Shown: piece after piece, positions 9,537 through 19,209 of the stretch
Layout: the number at the start of each line of letters is the position of its first letter
Numbering within the stretch: the stretch's first letter is position 1
From: Sphingobacterium micropteri
GTDB lineage: Bacteria > Bacteroidota > Bacteroidia > Sphingobacteriales > Sphingobacteriaceae
Reading direction: 5' to 3'
DNA length: 64,000 nt
NCBI RefSeq assembly: GCF_014692515.1
Contig: NZ_JACOIK010000002.1
Coordinates: 372,001 to 436,000, forward strand
The notes under the pieces: model-generated
The model's database searches: none
Seen by the model: only the letters and a program-made list of their open reading frames with translations
What the model was told of the DNA's origin: nothing
Position numbers and translations under genes: made by a program

Positions 9537-11600
9537 CTACTCTGCAGCAACGACTGCAGGCCATAGTGGATTCTGAACGAGTAGCTGGCCTTTACTTTTG
9601 TTGATCTCGTTTTGGGGAACAGGATACCAATAATACTGCTTCAACCAACGACGCTCTTCCAGGCGGGTACGACGATAATAGGAATCTGACGAACCGAGAT
9701 CACGTATCGGGGTTGTTTCATTACCGATAGTCATGGGGACGTTGTCGAATCCGTTCATATTCATGCCGTGCATACGCGTAATATCACCGTCTACGCCGCC
9801 CTTTTCCGGCTGATTGGAAATCTCTGGATCAGCGATCATCCAACGACGTATATCAAACCACCGCTGTCCTTCGCCGACCAGCTCCGCACGTCTTTCCTGT
9901 ACAATGGCCTTAAACTGCGCTTCTTTGTTTCCGATGACCCCGGTTTTTGATCCGTTTATTTGCATCTCCTGATAACCGGGTATGCCCGCTCGCTCCCTTA
10001 CTCTATCAATATATTCGATGATTCGGGCATCTCCCGGATTAGTTTCGTTCAATACCTCCGCATAATATAGATAGAAGTCTGCCAGACGTAATAATATCGA
10101 AGGTCTTGACCAGGAAGTATATACCGTGTAGTTCGTTCCGTTTACCGTGATAGATGTCCGTCCTTGGGCAATGCGCCGATGCTTGAATTTGTAGAATAAG
10201 TAACCCGCGCGAGGCCAGTTTTCACCACCGGAAATACCAGAAGGTTTCCCACGTCCGTACCATTGACGGTAAACCCCGTTAGGATTATTGTGCTCATTAG
10301 CGTGGATATGCCAGCTTTTGCCGTTGTATCCTACAGCAGCATAGAGCCGCGGTTCCCGGTTGGCATACATATTGAAAACATTAGCATCCGCATGATTGTT
10401 GACATGGGTCGGATTATTAACGGTCGTAAAACCATCTTCGCGGTAACCCGACCCGTTGTCATAAATCGACAGTCCATTGTTCATAAAGAATGCATCGACC
10501 GACTCCTGGGAGATACCGATATTCGCAAAGTTGGTTGGGTTTGCATATAAATCTACTGGATTGGAACGACGTTCCTGTGCGTTGGGATTACTGTATTCAT
10601 TATATGCTGTCGCCCAGATGATCTCGTCATTGTATTTCTGGAATACCTCATAAACGGATTCGTGCGGATTGATGTCGCGGACACCCGGATTACCCGGATC
10701 CTCGGGATAATATTCGATGTGCAATTTATGGCCAAGACCATGTGCATAATCGAGGAACTCCTCTAAGCGGATTTTAGCCGTCTGCCATTTTTCCGGATTA
10801 TAATCCGGAAACAAACGCGTGCCGTCTGTATTCGTGACGGCTAGGCTTTCTTGGAAACCACCGTTGAATAATTTGGAGGCGGCATAGGTCCACAGTTTGG
10901 CACGTAAAGCGTAGGCCAACACCAGGGTGGGGCGTACCATTTCTCCGGTGTTATAGGTAGCATTTGCTCCTTTGATGGTACTTGGTAGATTACCTGCCGA
11001 GATCACCTCGGCTAACAAGCCGTCAATATAATTGATAACATCGTTCATAGGAGCACGTGCATAATCGATACCTTGATCTTCAGGATCGGCAAGCTCGGTC
11101 ACAAGCGGTACCGGACCGTACAACTCCAGTAGAGTAAAATAAGAATACGCGAGCAGGAACCGGGCTTCGTCTTTCATACGGGCCAGCTCATCTTCCGGAA
11201 GGGAGGTGCTTCCTGAACCAGCAATAGGTTGTGCTCTTTCCAGAAAAATTAATGCCTGACGAATATAGGTGTATTGCGTAGCCCAACGGTGAAAACCGGC
11301 ATTACCGGCAGTATAGCCAGATACCATAATGTTGCGGGCAAAGTTACAGGCTAGCTCGCCTGAAATAGCTGACCAGGGGTTACTCATCGCATCAGCTGTT
11401 GAGGCATTTTTAGAATATTCGATGATACAATTGAAGATGTTGCCATGCCAACGTTTGGCATAGGCAGCATTCTCGAAAACTTCGTCGATTGTCAGATTTT
11501 CTGTCAACTCGGAAGCGACGTCCAGATATTTTTTACAAGACGTAGAGAGGGTTGCAGTGGCAACCGCTGTGCAAATAACAATCTTTTTTATTATGTTCAT
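9537..11600 (-). CDS. SusD/RagB-family glycan-binding lipoprotein
   Basis: A 687-residue SusD-type protein, longer than the usual 500-600. The lipoprotein signal ends at LSTSC, followed by KKYLDVASELTENLTIDEVF, the usual N-terminus of mature SusD. Helical segments such as ARMKDEARFLLAYSYFTLLE and, near the end, QERRAELVGEGQRWFDIRRW identify the family. It should form the lid of the SusC barrel encoded 11 bases upstream and bind the target glycan at the surface. It is the last gene of the - strand operon and ends at a convergent terminator. Because the operon is divergent from lyase and GH88 genes, a polyuronate ligand is inferred, not shown. Confidence 0.95.
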   Translation of the reverse strand: MNIIKKIVICTAVATATLSTSCKKYLDVASELTENLTIDEVFENAAYAKRWHGNIFNCIIEYSKNASTADAMSNPWSAISGELACNFARNIMVSGYTAGNAGFHRWATQYTYIRQALIFLERAQPIAGSGSTSLPEDELARMKDEARFLLAYSYFTLLELYGPVPLVTELADPEDQGIDYARAPMNDVINYIDGLLAEVISAGNLPSTIKGANATYNTGEMVRPTLVLAYALRAKLWTYAASKLFNGGFQESLAVTNTDGTRLFPDYNPEKWQTAKIRLEEFLDYAHGLGHKLHIEYYPEDPGNPGVRDINPHESVYEVFQKYNDEIIWATAYNEYSNPNAQERRSNPVDLYANPTNFANIGISQESVDAFFMNNGLSIYDNGSGYREDGFTTVNNPTHVNNHADANVFNMYANREPRLYAAVGYNGKSWHIHANEHNNPNGVYRQWYGRGKPSGISGGENWPRAGYLFYKFKHRRIAQGRTSITVNGTNYTVYTSWSRPSILLRLADFYLYYAEVLNETNPGDARIIEYIDRVRERAGIPGYQEMQINGSKTGVIGNKEAQFKAIVQERRAELVGEGQRWFDIRRWMIADPEISNQPEKGGVDGDITRMHGMNMNGFDNVPMTIGNETTPIRDLGSSDSYYRRTRLEERRWLKQYYWYPVPQNEINKSKGQLLVQNPLWPAVVAAE

Positions 11601-11611
11601 AATGCTCTGTT

Positions 11612-14600
11612 TTAAAAAGTTACGTTCAAGCCAAATGTCCAGGTAGAACTGATCGGATAGCGGGCTCCCGAACGGGCGGTCACTTCCGGATCCCAGAACT
11701 TAACTTTATCCCAGGTATGTAAGTTCTCGCCTTGTGCATACAGCCGTATACTGCTTAGATGCATCCGCTCCACCCAATCCGATTTGAAGGTATAGCCAAA
11801 TTCAATGTTTTTCAGACGTATATAGGAAGCATCGCGATACCACCAAGTACTGGTGCGCGTATTGTTTCCGTTATTTGCTGTCCTCAGCCTCGGAAACAGA
11901 ACGTCCTGGTTATAGGGATCCGTGGCTGTCCAACGGTTCATCGCTTCGTCACGTAATGCCGCATCAGTAATAGAGCGTTGGAAAGGATAGAAGTTTTCCG
12001 TTTTGCCTAACAGGTTGGTAGAAAACTGCCCTGCTCCCTGAAAGAATAAGCCTGCGCTAAATCCGCGCCATTCAGCGGCCAATCCAAAGCCATAAACAAT
12101 GCCGGGTGTGATATTGGAAAAGAACCCATGTGTGTACGTTTGATCGTAGTTGTCAATCTGTCCGTCTCCGTTTAAATCGGCATAACGGATATCGCCTGGT
12201 GCCACAGCAAAACCGGGGTCGGGGAGTTCAGGCCTGAGCTGGTAGTTCTGTGCTCCAGTAGACGGGTTTTGCGTAATGAGAAAGTCATCCGGGGTGTATA
12301 GGCCTTCTGCCAAGTAAATGAAAGGCTGTCCGATACTTTGTCCGGTGTAAGCTTGATAGTGAAAAGGTTGCGGGACCTCGTCGTATTCGAGGATCTTGTT
12401 TCGCGTAAAGGTATAGTTCAGCCGTCCGCTGAGAGTAAGCTCGTTAATGCGTTGTGTGCCTGTTACGTTCATATCGAAGCCTCTGTTTTGTGTCCGCCCG
12501 AAATTCTGCATAGGGCTAACGCGGAGACCTGCTGCGGTAGGTAGTGTATTGCGACGCATTAGGATATCATGACGTTCGTTAAAGAAGAAGTCTACCGTGG
12601 CATCAATCCGGTTGTTAAATAAACCCACGTCGATACCGGCGTTAAATTTGTTTTCCTCTTCCCATTTCAATAAGGGCGTGGCATAGTCCATTTCGACAAT
12701 ACCTGCGCCTGGGCTGCCGGAACCTTGTCCGTTATTGGATACACCAGCACCGCCGGTCCAGGCGAAATTATAGCCGGAACTGCTTTCGTTTAGCTGTTCG
12801 CGGTAGGGGAAGCGTGAAAGATCGTTGGCCAGCACATCGTTGCCCGTCTTTCCGTAGGACGCCCGGAATTTAAGTTTGTTCACGGTTTGTTCCAATGGTG
12901 CCCAAAAATCTTCACGACTGAGCCACCAGGCAACACCGACGGAAGGGAAAACGCCCCAACGGTATCCTGCCGCAAAATTTTCACTCCCTGTCATCCCCAT
13001 GCTGGCTTCCAGCAAGTATTTTCCGTCGTAACCATACGTACCACGCGCCACCATACTTTGCTTACGATAAGGCAACATTTCGATGCCATTGTTCCTGTTT
13101 TGGAATTGTCTTTCCTTTTGATAATAGAGTACCATCCCGGTCACATCATGCTTATCAAACGTACGTTTATAATCTAGGGCCGTTTCCAGGTATATATTAC
13201 GTTCACCGGAGCTGCCTGCGGCAAACGGATTGGAGAGGGCTGCGCCTCCCCGTATTTGCCGAAGTACCAGATTCCCTTCTGCATCACGAGAGTCCGCGAA
13301 ATAAGAAATAGCCTCTTTCGTCCGGTTTGTTCTTCCTTGCGAAAGGTTGTCAAATCCTACGATGCCGCGCCAGGATAGCCCGGGCGTAAAGTAATCAAGC
13401 TGTTGGGCTAAATGGATCTTGGACTGTAATGTAACTTCCTGATTCCGGCTATAACCCATATTGTTGAGTAAGTTGTAGGGATTGGCGCGTTCGGCAGTAC
13501 CTACTGAACCCGCGGAATACACGGGGTGTTCGGAAAAACTTCCGTCTGAATACATCATCGGGAACAGATATCGTGGCGCTAAGGAAATGATACTCCACAG
13601 TTGATCTGCCGTCTGTATTGGCGCATTTTGTTTCACGAAGAAACCAGAGAGATCTACAGACAATTTGGTTGTTGATGTTAAATCCATATCAATATTGGAG
13701 CGTAGGTTGAAACGCTCGTATTTCAGATTGGCATTATAATCCTCAACGGTATTGCTATTATATAGTCCATCTTCTGTATAGTAAGCACCCGAGGTGAAAA
13801 ATCGCATGCGATCTCCCCCGCCACGAAAATTGATCGTATAGCGGGACACATTGGTGTTTGGTTTCAACAATGTAAGCCAGTCCGTATTCGGATACAGATC
13901 TGGGTCTGCCCCGGTCAGATACTTTTCTAAAGTGATATCATCGTATGTCGGTAGCCAGCCTGCTGTCGGATTGCCGTCTTCATTCCAGGTGGCTTCGTTA
14001 TAGAGGCTTAGGGTTCTGTAAGCATCTAAAGAGATAGGCAGACGGAGGGGTGTCCGTACAGAATGCCGCGCATCCAGGGAGATGGTTGTTTTCTGGGGTG
14101 TTCCGCGCTTGGTGGTGACCAATACAACTCCGTTGGCACCTTCCGCACCATAAACGGCGGTGGCGGCGGCATCTTTGAGTACCGAAAAGCTCTCAATATC
14201 TTCCACGGGAATATTGTTCATGTCGCTTTGGCTGCGCGGTATGCCGTCGATGATGATCAAAGGATTGGTCCCGCCCGCAAAAGAACTCACGCCACGAATC
14301 CAGAAATTGGAATCATCGTATCCTGGCTCACCGGAAGGCTGTATGGCCACAATCCCGGGCAACTGCCCCGCAATAGAGTTGGAAAGTCCTCGTCCAGTTA
14401 CCGCAAGCTCTTTAGCCGTAACCGTACTGATCGAAGCGACTACACTCTCCTTTTTTTGTTGTCCGAAGCCTATAACCACAACTTCATCGATGTCTTCTGC
14501 ACTTTCAGTCAACCGAATGTTGACGGTAGTTTCATCGTCTTTGAGCACATGCTCTTCCGTAACGTAGCCCACAAAGGCAAATGTTAGTTTAGCACCCGGT

Positions 14601-14806
14601 GTAGCGAGGGCCCTATACCGGCCCAGATTGTCTGTATTTGTTGTTTGTGTGGTTTCGCCTATTACCGTTACCGTAACACCGACAACTGGGTTTCCTTGTC
14701 CATCCGTCACAAGACCGGATATGGTTTTCTGTTGCGCTAGCAAGTTACAAGGCAGTAAGCTTAGCACGAACAGAAATAAGATATATATTTTTTCTTTCAT
14801 CTTCAT
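11612..14806 (-). CDS. SusC/RagA-family TonB-dependent receptor
   Basis: A complete 1064-residue receptor. It has a signal peptide (to about residue 25, ending CNLLAQ), a carboxypeptidase-D-like domain (KTISGLVTDGQGNPVVGVTV, about 28-105), the SusC signature region with the plug (EDIDEVVVIGFGQQKKESV; LIIIDGIPRS; SFSVLKDAAATAVYGAEGA), and a 22-stranded barrel that ends in SSTWTFGLNVTF. It transports oligosaccharides with its SusD partner. The start at 14806 gives MKMKEK; the second Met, two codons on, is equally possible. It lies 17 bases after the glycan-binding lipoprotein gene. Length and motifs are intact. Confidence 0.97.
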   Translation of the reverse strand: MKMKEKIYILFLFVLSLLPCNLLAQQKTISGLVTDGQGNPVVGVTVTVIGETTQTTNTDNLGRYRALATPGAKLTFAFVGYVTEEHVLKDDETTVNIRLTESAEDIDEVVVIGFGQQKKESVVASISTVTAKELAVTGRGLSNSIAGQLPGIVAIQPSGEPGYDDSNFWIRGVSSFAGGTNPLIIIDGIPRSQSDMNNIPVEDIESFSVLKDAAATAVYGAEGANGVVLVTTKRGTPQKTTISLDARHSVRTPLRLPISLDAYRTLSLYNEATWNEDGNPTAGWLPTYDDITLEKYLTGADPDLYPNTDWLTLLKPNTNVSRYTINFRGGGDRMRFFTSGAYYTEDGLYNSNTVEDYNANLKYERFNLRSNIDMDLTSTTKLSVDLSGFFVKQNAPIQTADQLWSIISLAPRYLFPMMYSDGSFSEHPVYSAGSVGTAERANPYNLLNNMGYSRNQEVTLQSKIHLAQQLDYFTPGLSWRGIVGFDNLSQGRTNRTKEAISYFADSRDAEGNLVLRQIRGGAALSNPFAAGSSGERNIYLETALDYKRTFDKHDVTGMVLYYQKERQFQNRNNGIEMLPYRKQSMVARGTYGYDGKYLLEASMGMTGSENFAAGYRWGVFPSVGVAWWLSREDFWAPLEQTVNKLKFRASYGKTGNDVLANDLSRFPYREQLNESSSGYNFAWTGGAGVSNNGQGSGSPGAGIVEMDYATPLLKWEEENKFNAGIDVGLFNNRIDATVDFFFNERHDILMRRNTLPTAAGLRVSPMQNFGRTQNRGFDMNVTGTQRINELTLSGRLNYTFTRNKILEYDEVPQPFHYQAYTGQSIGQPFIYLAEGLYTPDDFLITQNPSTGAQNYQLRPELPDPGFAVAPGDIRYADLNGDGQIDNYDQTYTHGFFSNITPGIVYGFGLAAEWRGFSAGLFFQGAGQFSTNLLGKTENFYPFQRSITDAALRDEAMNRWTATDPYNQDVLFPRLRTANNGNNTRTSTWWYRDASYIRLKNIEFGYTFKSDWVERMHLSSIRLYAQGENLHTWDKVKFWDPEVTARSGARYPISSTWTFGLNVTF

Positions 14807-14823
14807 GATAGCATGATTTTGGT

Positions 14824-16236
14824 TTATTGAACGCTGATTGATACGGCTACCGGAGAAACATTCGTGTTTAAGGTAAAGACGAATGTTCTTACGCCGAGAT
14901 TTCGGTTACTTCCCGTGACAATCATATTGCCATTACTTTGATTGTTGCCACTGTGAAGCATGAAACGGTCTGAGCCACCGTCAGGTGTCAGGGACATGCC
15001 AGCACCATAGAGTGTTTGTACCAGCGCCATAGGTAATACATTATCTAACGAACGGCTGTTCTGGTAAAAGGAGAAACCAGCGGTACTGCCGGATGAATTG
15101 CTCTGGAACAGATTTATGCCTGTCCTGAGCTTGAGCTCATAGATGCCATCGCCCATTGGAGCCATGGCGAAGTTGTGGTTCGGATTCCATAATGCTGGAT
15201 TGCTAGTCATCGACGGTATGCCCAAGCGTGCGTCCGGTATCGAACCACCCTGATCGCCGATACCACCGTTCACCCAGATCCCACCGGTCTTGGTGACGGG
15301 GTCAAAGTCCGCAAGTGCCTCGCCGCTCATAGGTTCTATCTTGAAATATTTAAGATTTTGATCAGCGGTGATGCGGTATTTTCCCGTGATAGCCCGGAAA
15401 GTATAGGTGCCCCCGTTATCATCGAGGAAGGTCGGATCGATCCACCAGTCGCCAATATCTAATATCCCATCGAATGCTATCGTTTGACCTTGAGTAAGTT
15501 CTGTTTCAATGGTGGTCAGATTGTTTTCATAAGCGGGGAACTCCATGCCCCCGAACGATGGCGTAAGAAAGGGGCGCCCCACAAAACTGCGTATGTCGAA
15601 AGATACCGTATAGGGTGTGCCAGGGTCTCTGGCAATCTGAAACGGAATGGAATCTTGGTCTGTCGCATAAGCACTGATATTGGTGCCTCCGAATAGCATA
15701 ATATTCCCGTTCTCGCCATAGGCCGGTGCCTCAATGAGTGCATTCAGCTTGGTGACGGGAAAATTATCGGTCACAGCATAGAGGTACTCTTCGCCGGAAA
15801 CCGGTTCCATACGGTAATTTCCATACGCTGTTTTCAGCGTAAGGTAAGGGAATTTCGGACGATTTACCTGGATGGGGATGAGTGTTGTGGCATAGTTGAA
15901 ATTTTTATTCCTGACCATTAGCTGTATTTCTGCAGAGCCGTTTTCAATATCCTTTACAAAAGGTACGGGTAATTTTCTTTGGTAAGTCCCTCCCTGATTA
16001 ATGGGAATGATACTTTCTGCAATCAGCTCATCGTTACGATAAAATGATGCCTTAATTTGGTTTAGAGGATGTTGTCCGTCGACCGTGATATTAACGGGAA
16101 TGCTATCGCCCATATAGGCAACGTCAACGATCTGATACGATGTGAGGCTGGGGGTGTCTATCTGGGTCTCTTCCTTACAGGAATAAAACCCTAAAATTAT
16201 CCCCAACATCAGCAAAAGGTTGTTTTTCCTTTTCAT
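14824..16236 (-). CDS. Surface glycan-binding lipoprotein (SusE/F position, DUF5125/DUF5121-like)
   Basis: A 470-residue lipoprotein with acylated Cys near residue 20 (LGFYSCKEE). The KEE after the cysteine resembles the export signal that sends Bacteroidota lipoproteins to the cell surface. The mature chain is beta-rich with several immunoglobulin-like modules (SYQIVDVAYMGDSIPVNITV at the N-terminus) and no catalytic motif. By position and composition it is a surface glycan-binding protein; the link to DUF5125/DUF5121 families is from memory of the pattern, not a search. It is the first gene of the operon, ahead of susC and susD, whereas such genes usually come third. It is divergent from the lyase operon. 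Confidence 0.8.
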   Translation of the reverse strand: MKRKNNLLLMLGIILGFYSCKEETQIDTPSLTSYQIVDVAYMGDSIPVNITVDGQHPLNQIKASFYRNDELIAESIIPINQGGTYQRKLPVPFVKDIENGSAEIQLMVRNKNFNYATTLIPIQVNRPKFPYLTLKTAYGNYRMEPVSGEEYLYAVTDNFPVTKLNALIEAPAYGENGNIMLFGGTNISAYATDQDSIPFQIARDPGTPYTVSFDIRSFVGRPFLTPSFGGMEFPAYENNLTTIETELTQGQTIAFDGILDIGDWWIDPTFLDDNGGTYTFRAITGKYRITADQNLKYFKIEPMSGEALADFDPVTKTGGIWVNGGIGDQGGSIPDARLGIPSMTSNPALWNPNHNFAMAPMGDGIYELKLRTGINLFQSNSSGSTAGFSFYQNSRSLDNVLPMALVQTLYGAGMSLTPDGGSDRFMLHSGNNQSNGNMIVTGSNRNLGVRTFVFTLNTNVSPVAVSISVQ

Positions 16237-16447
16237 ATGACATTTGTTTATAAGATTAGTTGTTTTTTAGGTTTCTACTTCGGTTGAAAGCTGCGACAAT
16301 ATAATATCTTGCTTTCTTTTTGTGATGATAGTATGCGTTAAGTCATAGCAATAGCTGATTAGAAGTTTACATTAATTTTTTGGTTACTTGATAGTTGTAG
16401 CTAGCTGTATTTATCACCTCGTCATAACCGACGCAATGACAACGATA

Positions 16448-16455
16448 CAAAACTA
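16448..16455 (-). promoter_or_regulatory. Candidate -7 box for the SGBP-SusC-SusD operon
   Basis: On the - strand this reads TAGTTTTG, an exact fit to the Bacteroidota TAnnTTTG consensus. No clear -33 TTG lies upstream, which would fit an activator-dependent promoter. It predicts a start near 16442 and a 5' leader of about 200 bases. Confidence 0.35.
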
Positions 16456-16580
16456 GAGAATTAGGAAATGTAAAAACAGCGTGTAGGAGAAAAGTGAGAT
16501 TTGATTAGCCGTTATTAAGTAGTAACATTCTTTTTCACAGTTCTTTATGTGTTTAGTCGGTTCGGGAAAAAGTGGAGGGC

Positions 16581-16617
16581 AGATCGATTTGTCCACCTTT
16601 TAGATCGAATTGACACC
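16581..16617. promoter_or_regulatory. Direct-repeat operator candidate (21-base spacing)
   Basis: Two copies of AGATCGAnTTGnC start at 16581 and 16602, exactly 21 bases (two helical turns) apart. Eleven of thirteen positions are identical. This layout is typical of sites bound by a dimeric activator on one face of DNA. It lies in the middle of the divergent region, so one regulator could serve both operons. The DUF6377 regulator or an HTCS is a possible binder. The distance to either -7 box exceeds 120 bases, which weakens the case for direct activation. Confidence 0.45.
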
Positions 16618-16780
16618 AACGTGAAAATAGAGGGTGTATAAGGAACTTCCGGGTATTTAGGCTACTTTTTTAAGAATTTGTTTTTTTACAATAGGCTTAT
16701 ATATAGATTGTTGTGATTAGATGTTTTGTCGTTTGTTCTCATTTTTTTTTCAAGGTCAAATTTCATGTGTTCTTAAAGGA

Positions 16781-16788
16781 TAAATTTG
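16781..16788 (+). promoter_or_regulatory. Candidate -7 box for the lyase-GH88 operon
   Basis: TAAATTTG is an exact fit to TAnnTTTG. It predicts a start near 16793 and a leader of about 50 bases before the ATG at 16843. A TTG -33 element is not evident. Confidence 0.45.
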
Positions 16789-16842
16789 TTTGTATCAGGT
16801 TACACAGTGTTGTGTCGCCTCAACCTTATAAGAAACCCAAAT

Positions 16843-19209
16843 ATGATACGCAAAATTTTTATGCAACCTCTATGTTTTTTTTGTTTTTATAGATGTATTC
16901 TCATCTTGTTATTATCCGTGTTGACGCTGAACGTGAAAGGACAATGGTTATGGGAGGTTACTCACATGCACACGATAAAAGAACAGTTGACTTCCCTAAG
17001 CTATAACGCGGCTTATCAAAGGCTGTTACAACAAGCGGACCGAGCAATGGTTAAACCAATTTATTCCGTAACACAAAAAGAAGGAATAGCACCTAGTGGT
17101 AACCGACATGATTATGTTAGTCTGAGCCGCTATTGGTGGCCTAATCCCAAAACAGCGAATAAGTTGCCCTATATTTATAAGGATGGTCGGTCGAATCCTG
17201 AGTTGGAACAATATGATCGTAATAGATTGGGCGACATGTGTGCTGCGGTAAATACATTATCGCTGGCTTATTTTTATAGTGGAGAGGAAAAATATGCCGA
17301 AAAGGCTGTAATGCATATACGGGGTTGGTTTATGGACGTCGATACCCGGATGAATCCAAATTTGAATTATTCCCAATTTATTCCGGGGAGGAACGGTTCG
17401 AAAGGTCGGCCTGAAGGACTTATCGATAGCTACTCATTTGTAAGTATGCTTAGCAGTATACAGCTGCTTCAGGGATCGCGGAGTTATACAAAACAAGATG
17501 AAATAGGATTGAAGCAATGGTTTAAGGAATTTGCACAATGGCTTCAGACGAGTGAGCAGGGGCGGGCAGAAAATGTGGCTAAAAATAACCATGCTACGGC
17601 TTACGATGTCCAGTTGGCAACCTATCTGTTGTTTGCCGGAGATGTAGAAGCTGCGCAGAAAATTATTCACGATTTTCCGAAGAAGCGAATCTTTGCACAG
17701 ATAGAGCCGGATGGAAAACAACCCCATGAGCTATGGCGTACGCTCGCTTACCATTACTCACAATATAACCTAAGCCATATGTTGGATTTGTGTGCTACCG
17801 CAAAATCCTTGGGTATTGACCTGCTCAACCAGGAATCTGCAGACGGCAGGTCGATCAGCGTAGCGATGGACTACTTGGTAAGCTTTTTGGGAAAAGACGT
17901 GGACAGCTGGCCCTATAAACAGATCAGTGGTTGGGAACAAAAACAGCGAGACGTATGTGCGGATCTGATTCGTGTATTGACGTTGGATACTTCCAAAACG
18001 CACTATCGGGAAGTATACCGCCAATATGCGGAAGAGGATATTACTGACCGTCAGCGTCTGTTGTATGGTGCGGAAGATATGGTTACTGATTTTTTATCTT
18101 TTGCTTCCTCTCAGTTACAATATGCCATGGAACGCACAGACAGTGTTTATAGCGCTTCCGATAATAAGCGAGCGATCATACCGCGATCGGTGGACAAACA
18201 AGGGAAATTAGTGCTGGTAGGTCCGCGGGATTGGTGCTCGGGTTTTTTTCCCGGGACTTTATGGTTCATGTATAAGCTTACAGGCGATACGAAGTGGCAA
18301 AAGGATGCAGATCGTTATACGCGATTTTTGGAAGGAGAAAAAGATGATCGTACTTCACACGATGTAGGGTTTAAGATAAACTGTTCGTATGGCAATGGTT
18401 ATTTTCTGACCAGAGATCCAGATTATCGAACTACTATGTTACAAGCTGCAGCTACGCTCTCTAAAAGATATCATAAGCAAGTTGGCGCAATACGTTCTTG
18501 GGACTTTAATCGGGACATATGGCAATTTCCGGTTATTATCGATAACATGATGAACCTCGAGCTCTTGTTTGAAGTAGCAAGACTCTCAGGTAATGAACAC
18601 TACTATCAAATAGCAGATGCACACGCCAGTACAACCTTAGCACATCATTTTCGACCCGATTATTCGTCGTATCATGTCGTAGATTACGATACTATTAGCA
18701 CTGCGATAAGACAAAAACACACGCATCAGGGGTTTGCGGATGAATCTGCTTGGGCGCGAGGTCAGGCCTGGGCGCTCTACGGCTATACGATGTCTTACCG
18801 CTATACACGGAACACAGACTATTTAGAACAGGCGGAAGGGATAGCAGGTTTTATATTTAACAACAAGAATTTACCCGATGATCTGATTCCATATTGGGAT
18901 TACGATGATCCGACTATTCCTAACGCTCCCCGAGATGCCTCGGCAGCTTGCATCACGGCATCCGCACTATATGAACTCGCGTCTTATAGTATAACGCATC
19001 GTCGCAAATATACTGGCTGGGCAGACCTAATATTAACTAATCTTATGCGAAAATACCGCGCTAAGCAAGGTGGAGATGAAGGTTTTTTATTGTTACATTC
19101 TACGGGGCATTATCCCCACGATAGTGAAATAGATGTACCCATTAGTTATGCCGATTATTATTTTATGGAAGCATTAGCCCGTAGAAAGGATTTGTATGCA
19201 AATCAGTAG
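16843..19209 (+). CDS. Bifunctional polysaccharide lyase (PL38-like) - GH88 unsaturated uronyl hydrolase fusion
   Basis: A 788-residue two-enzyme protein. After a signal peptide (about 1-36, ending LNVKGQ) comes an alginate-lyase-fold domain (about 40-400). It shows DYVSLSRYWWPNP, KNNHATAYDVQ (Asn249, His250) and ELWRTLAYHYSQYNL (Arg299, Tyr303, Tyr305), which match the Asn/His/Arg/Tyr set of (alpha/alpha)-toroid lyases (PF05426; PL5 and PL38). The second half (about 425-785) is a complete GH88 domain: DWCSGFFPGTLW, SHDVGFK (Asp507), IIDNMMNLELLF (Asp567). The lyase would cut a uronic-acid polymer and the GH88 half would remove the unsaturated uronate just made. The start ATG at 16843 is chosen for its signal peptide. 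The next gene overlaps by 14 bases. PL family number and substrate are inferred; both catalytic domains are seen directly. Confidence 0.85.
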   Translation: MIRKIFMQPLCFFCFYRCILILLLSVLTLNVKGQWLWEVTHMHTIKEQLTSLSYNAAYQRLLQQADRAMVKPIYSVTQKEGIAPSGNRHDYVSLSRYWWPNPKTANKLPYIYKDGRSNPELEQYDRNRLGDMCAAVNTLSLAYFYSGEEKYAEKAVMHIRGWFMDVDTRMNPNLNYSQFIPGRNGSKGRPEGLIDSYSFVSMLSSIQLLQGSRSYTKQDEIGLKQWFKEFAQWLQTSEQGRAENVAKNNHATAYDVQLATYLLFAGDVEAAQKIIHDFPKKRIFAQIEPDGKQPHELWRTLAYHYSQYNLSHMLDLCATAKSLGIDLLNQESADGRSISVAMDYLVSFLGKDVDSWPYKQISGWEQKQRDVCADLIRVLTLDTSKTHYREVYRQYAEEDITDRQRLLYGAEDMVTDFLSFASSQLQYAMERTDSVYSASDNKRAIIPRSVDKQGKLVLVGPRDWCSGFFPGTLWFMYKLTGDTKWQKDADRYTRFLEGEKDDRTSHDVGFKINCSYGNGYFLTRDPDYRTTMLQAAATLSKRYHKQVGAIRSWDFNRDIWQFPVIIDNMMNLELLFEVARLSGNEHYYQIADAHASTTLAHHFRPDYSSYHVVDYDTISTAIRQKHTHQGFADESAWARGQAWALYGYTMSYRYTRNTDYLEQAEGIAGFIFNNKNLPDDLIPYWDYDDPTIPNAPRDASAACITASALYELASYSITHRRKYTGWADLILTNLMRKYRAKQGGDEGFLLLHSTGHYPHDSEIDVPISYADYYFMEALARRKDLYANQ

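Larger units (their letters stand above)
16237..16842. other. Divergent regulatory intergenic region, 606 bases
   Basis: This AT-rich gap separates two divergent operons of the inferred polyuronate locus. It carries no convincing gene. It holds a -7-like box for each direction, a 21-base-spaced direct repeat, and long T tracts near 16741-16750. The leader of the - strand operon would be about 200 bases long. I see no riboswitch or terminator fold in it. Confidence 0.6.

Noticed and set aside
14063..14587. 174-codon open frame on the + strand inside the - strand susC gene
   Set aside because: It is the antisense shadow of the plug region of an intact receptor, has no start signal, and its translation lacks any domain pattern.
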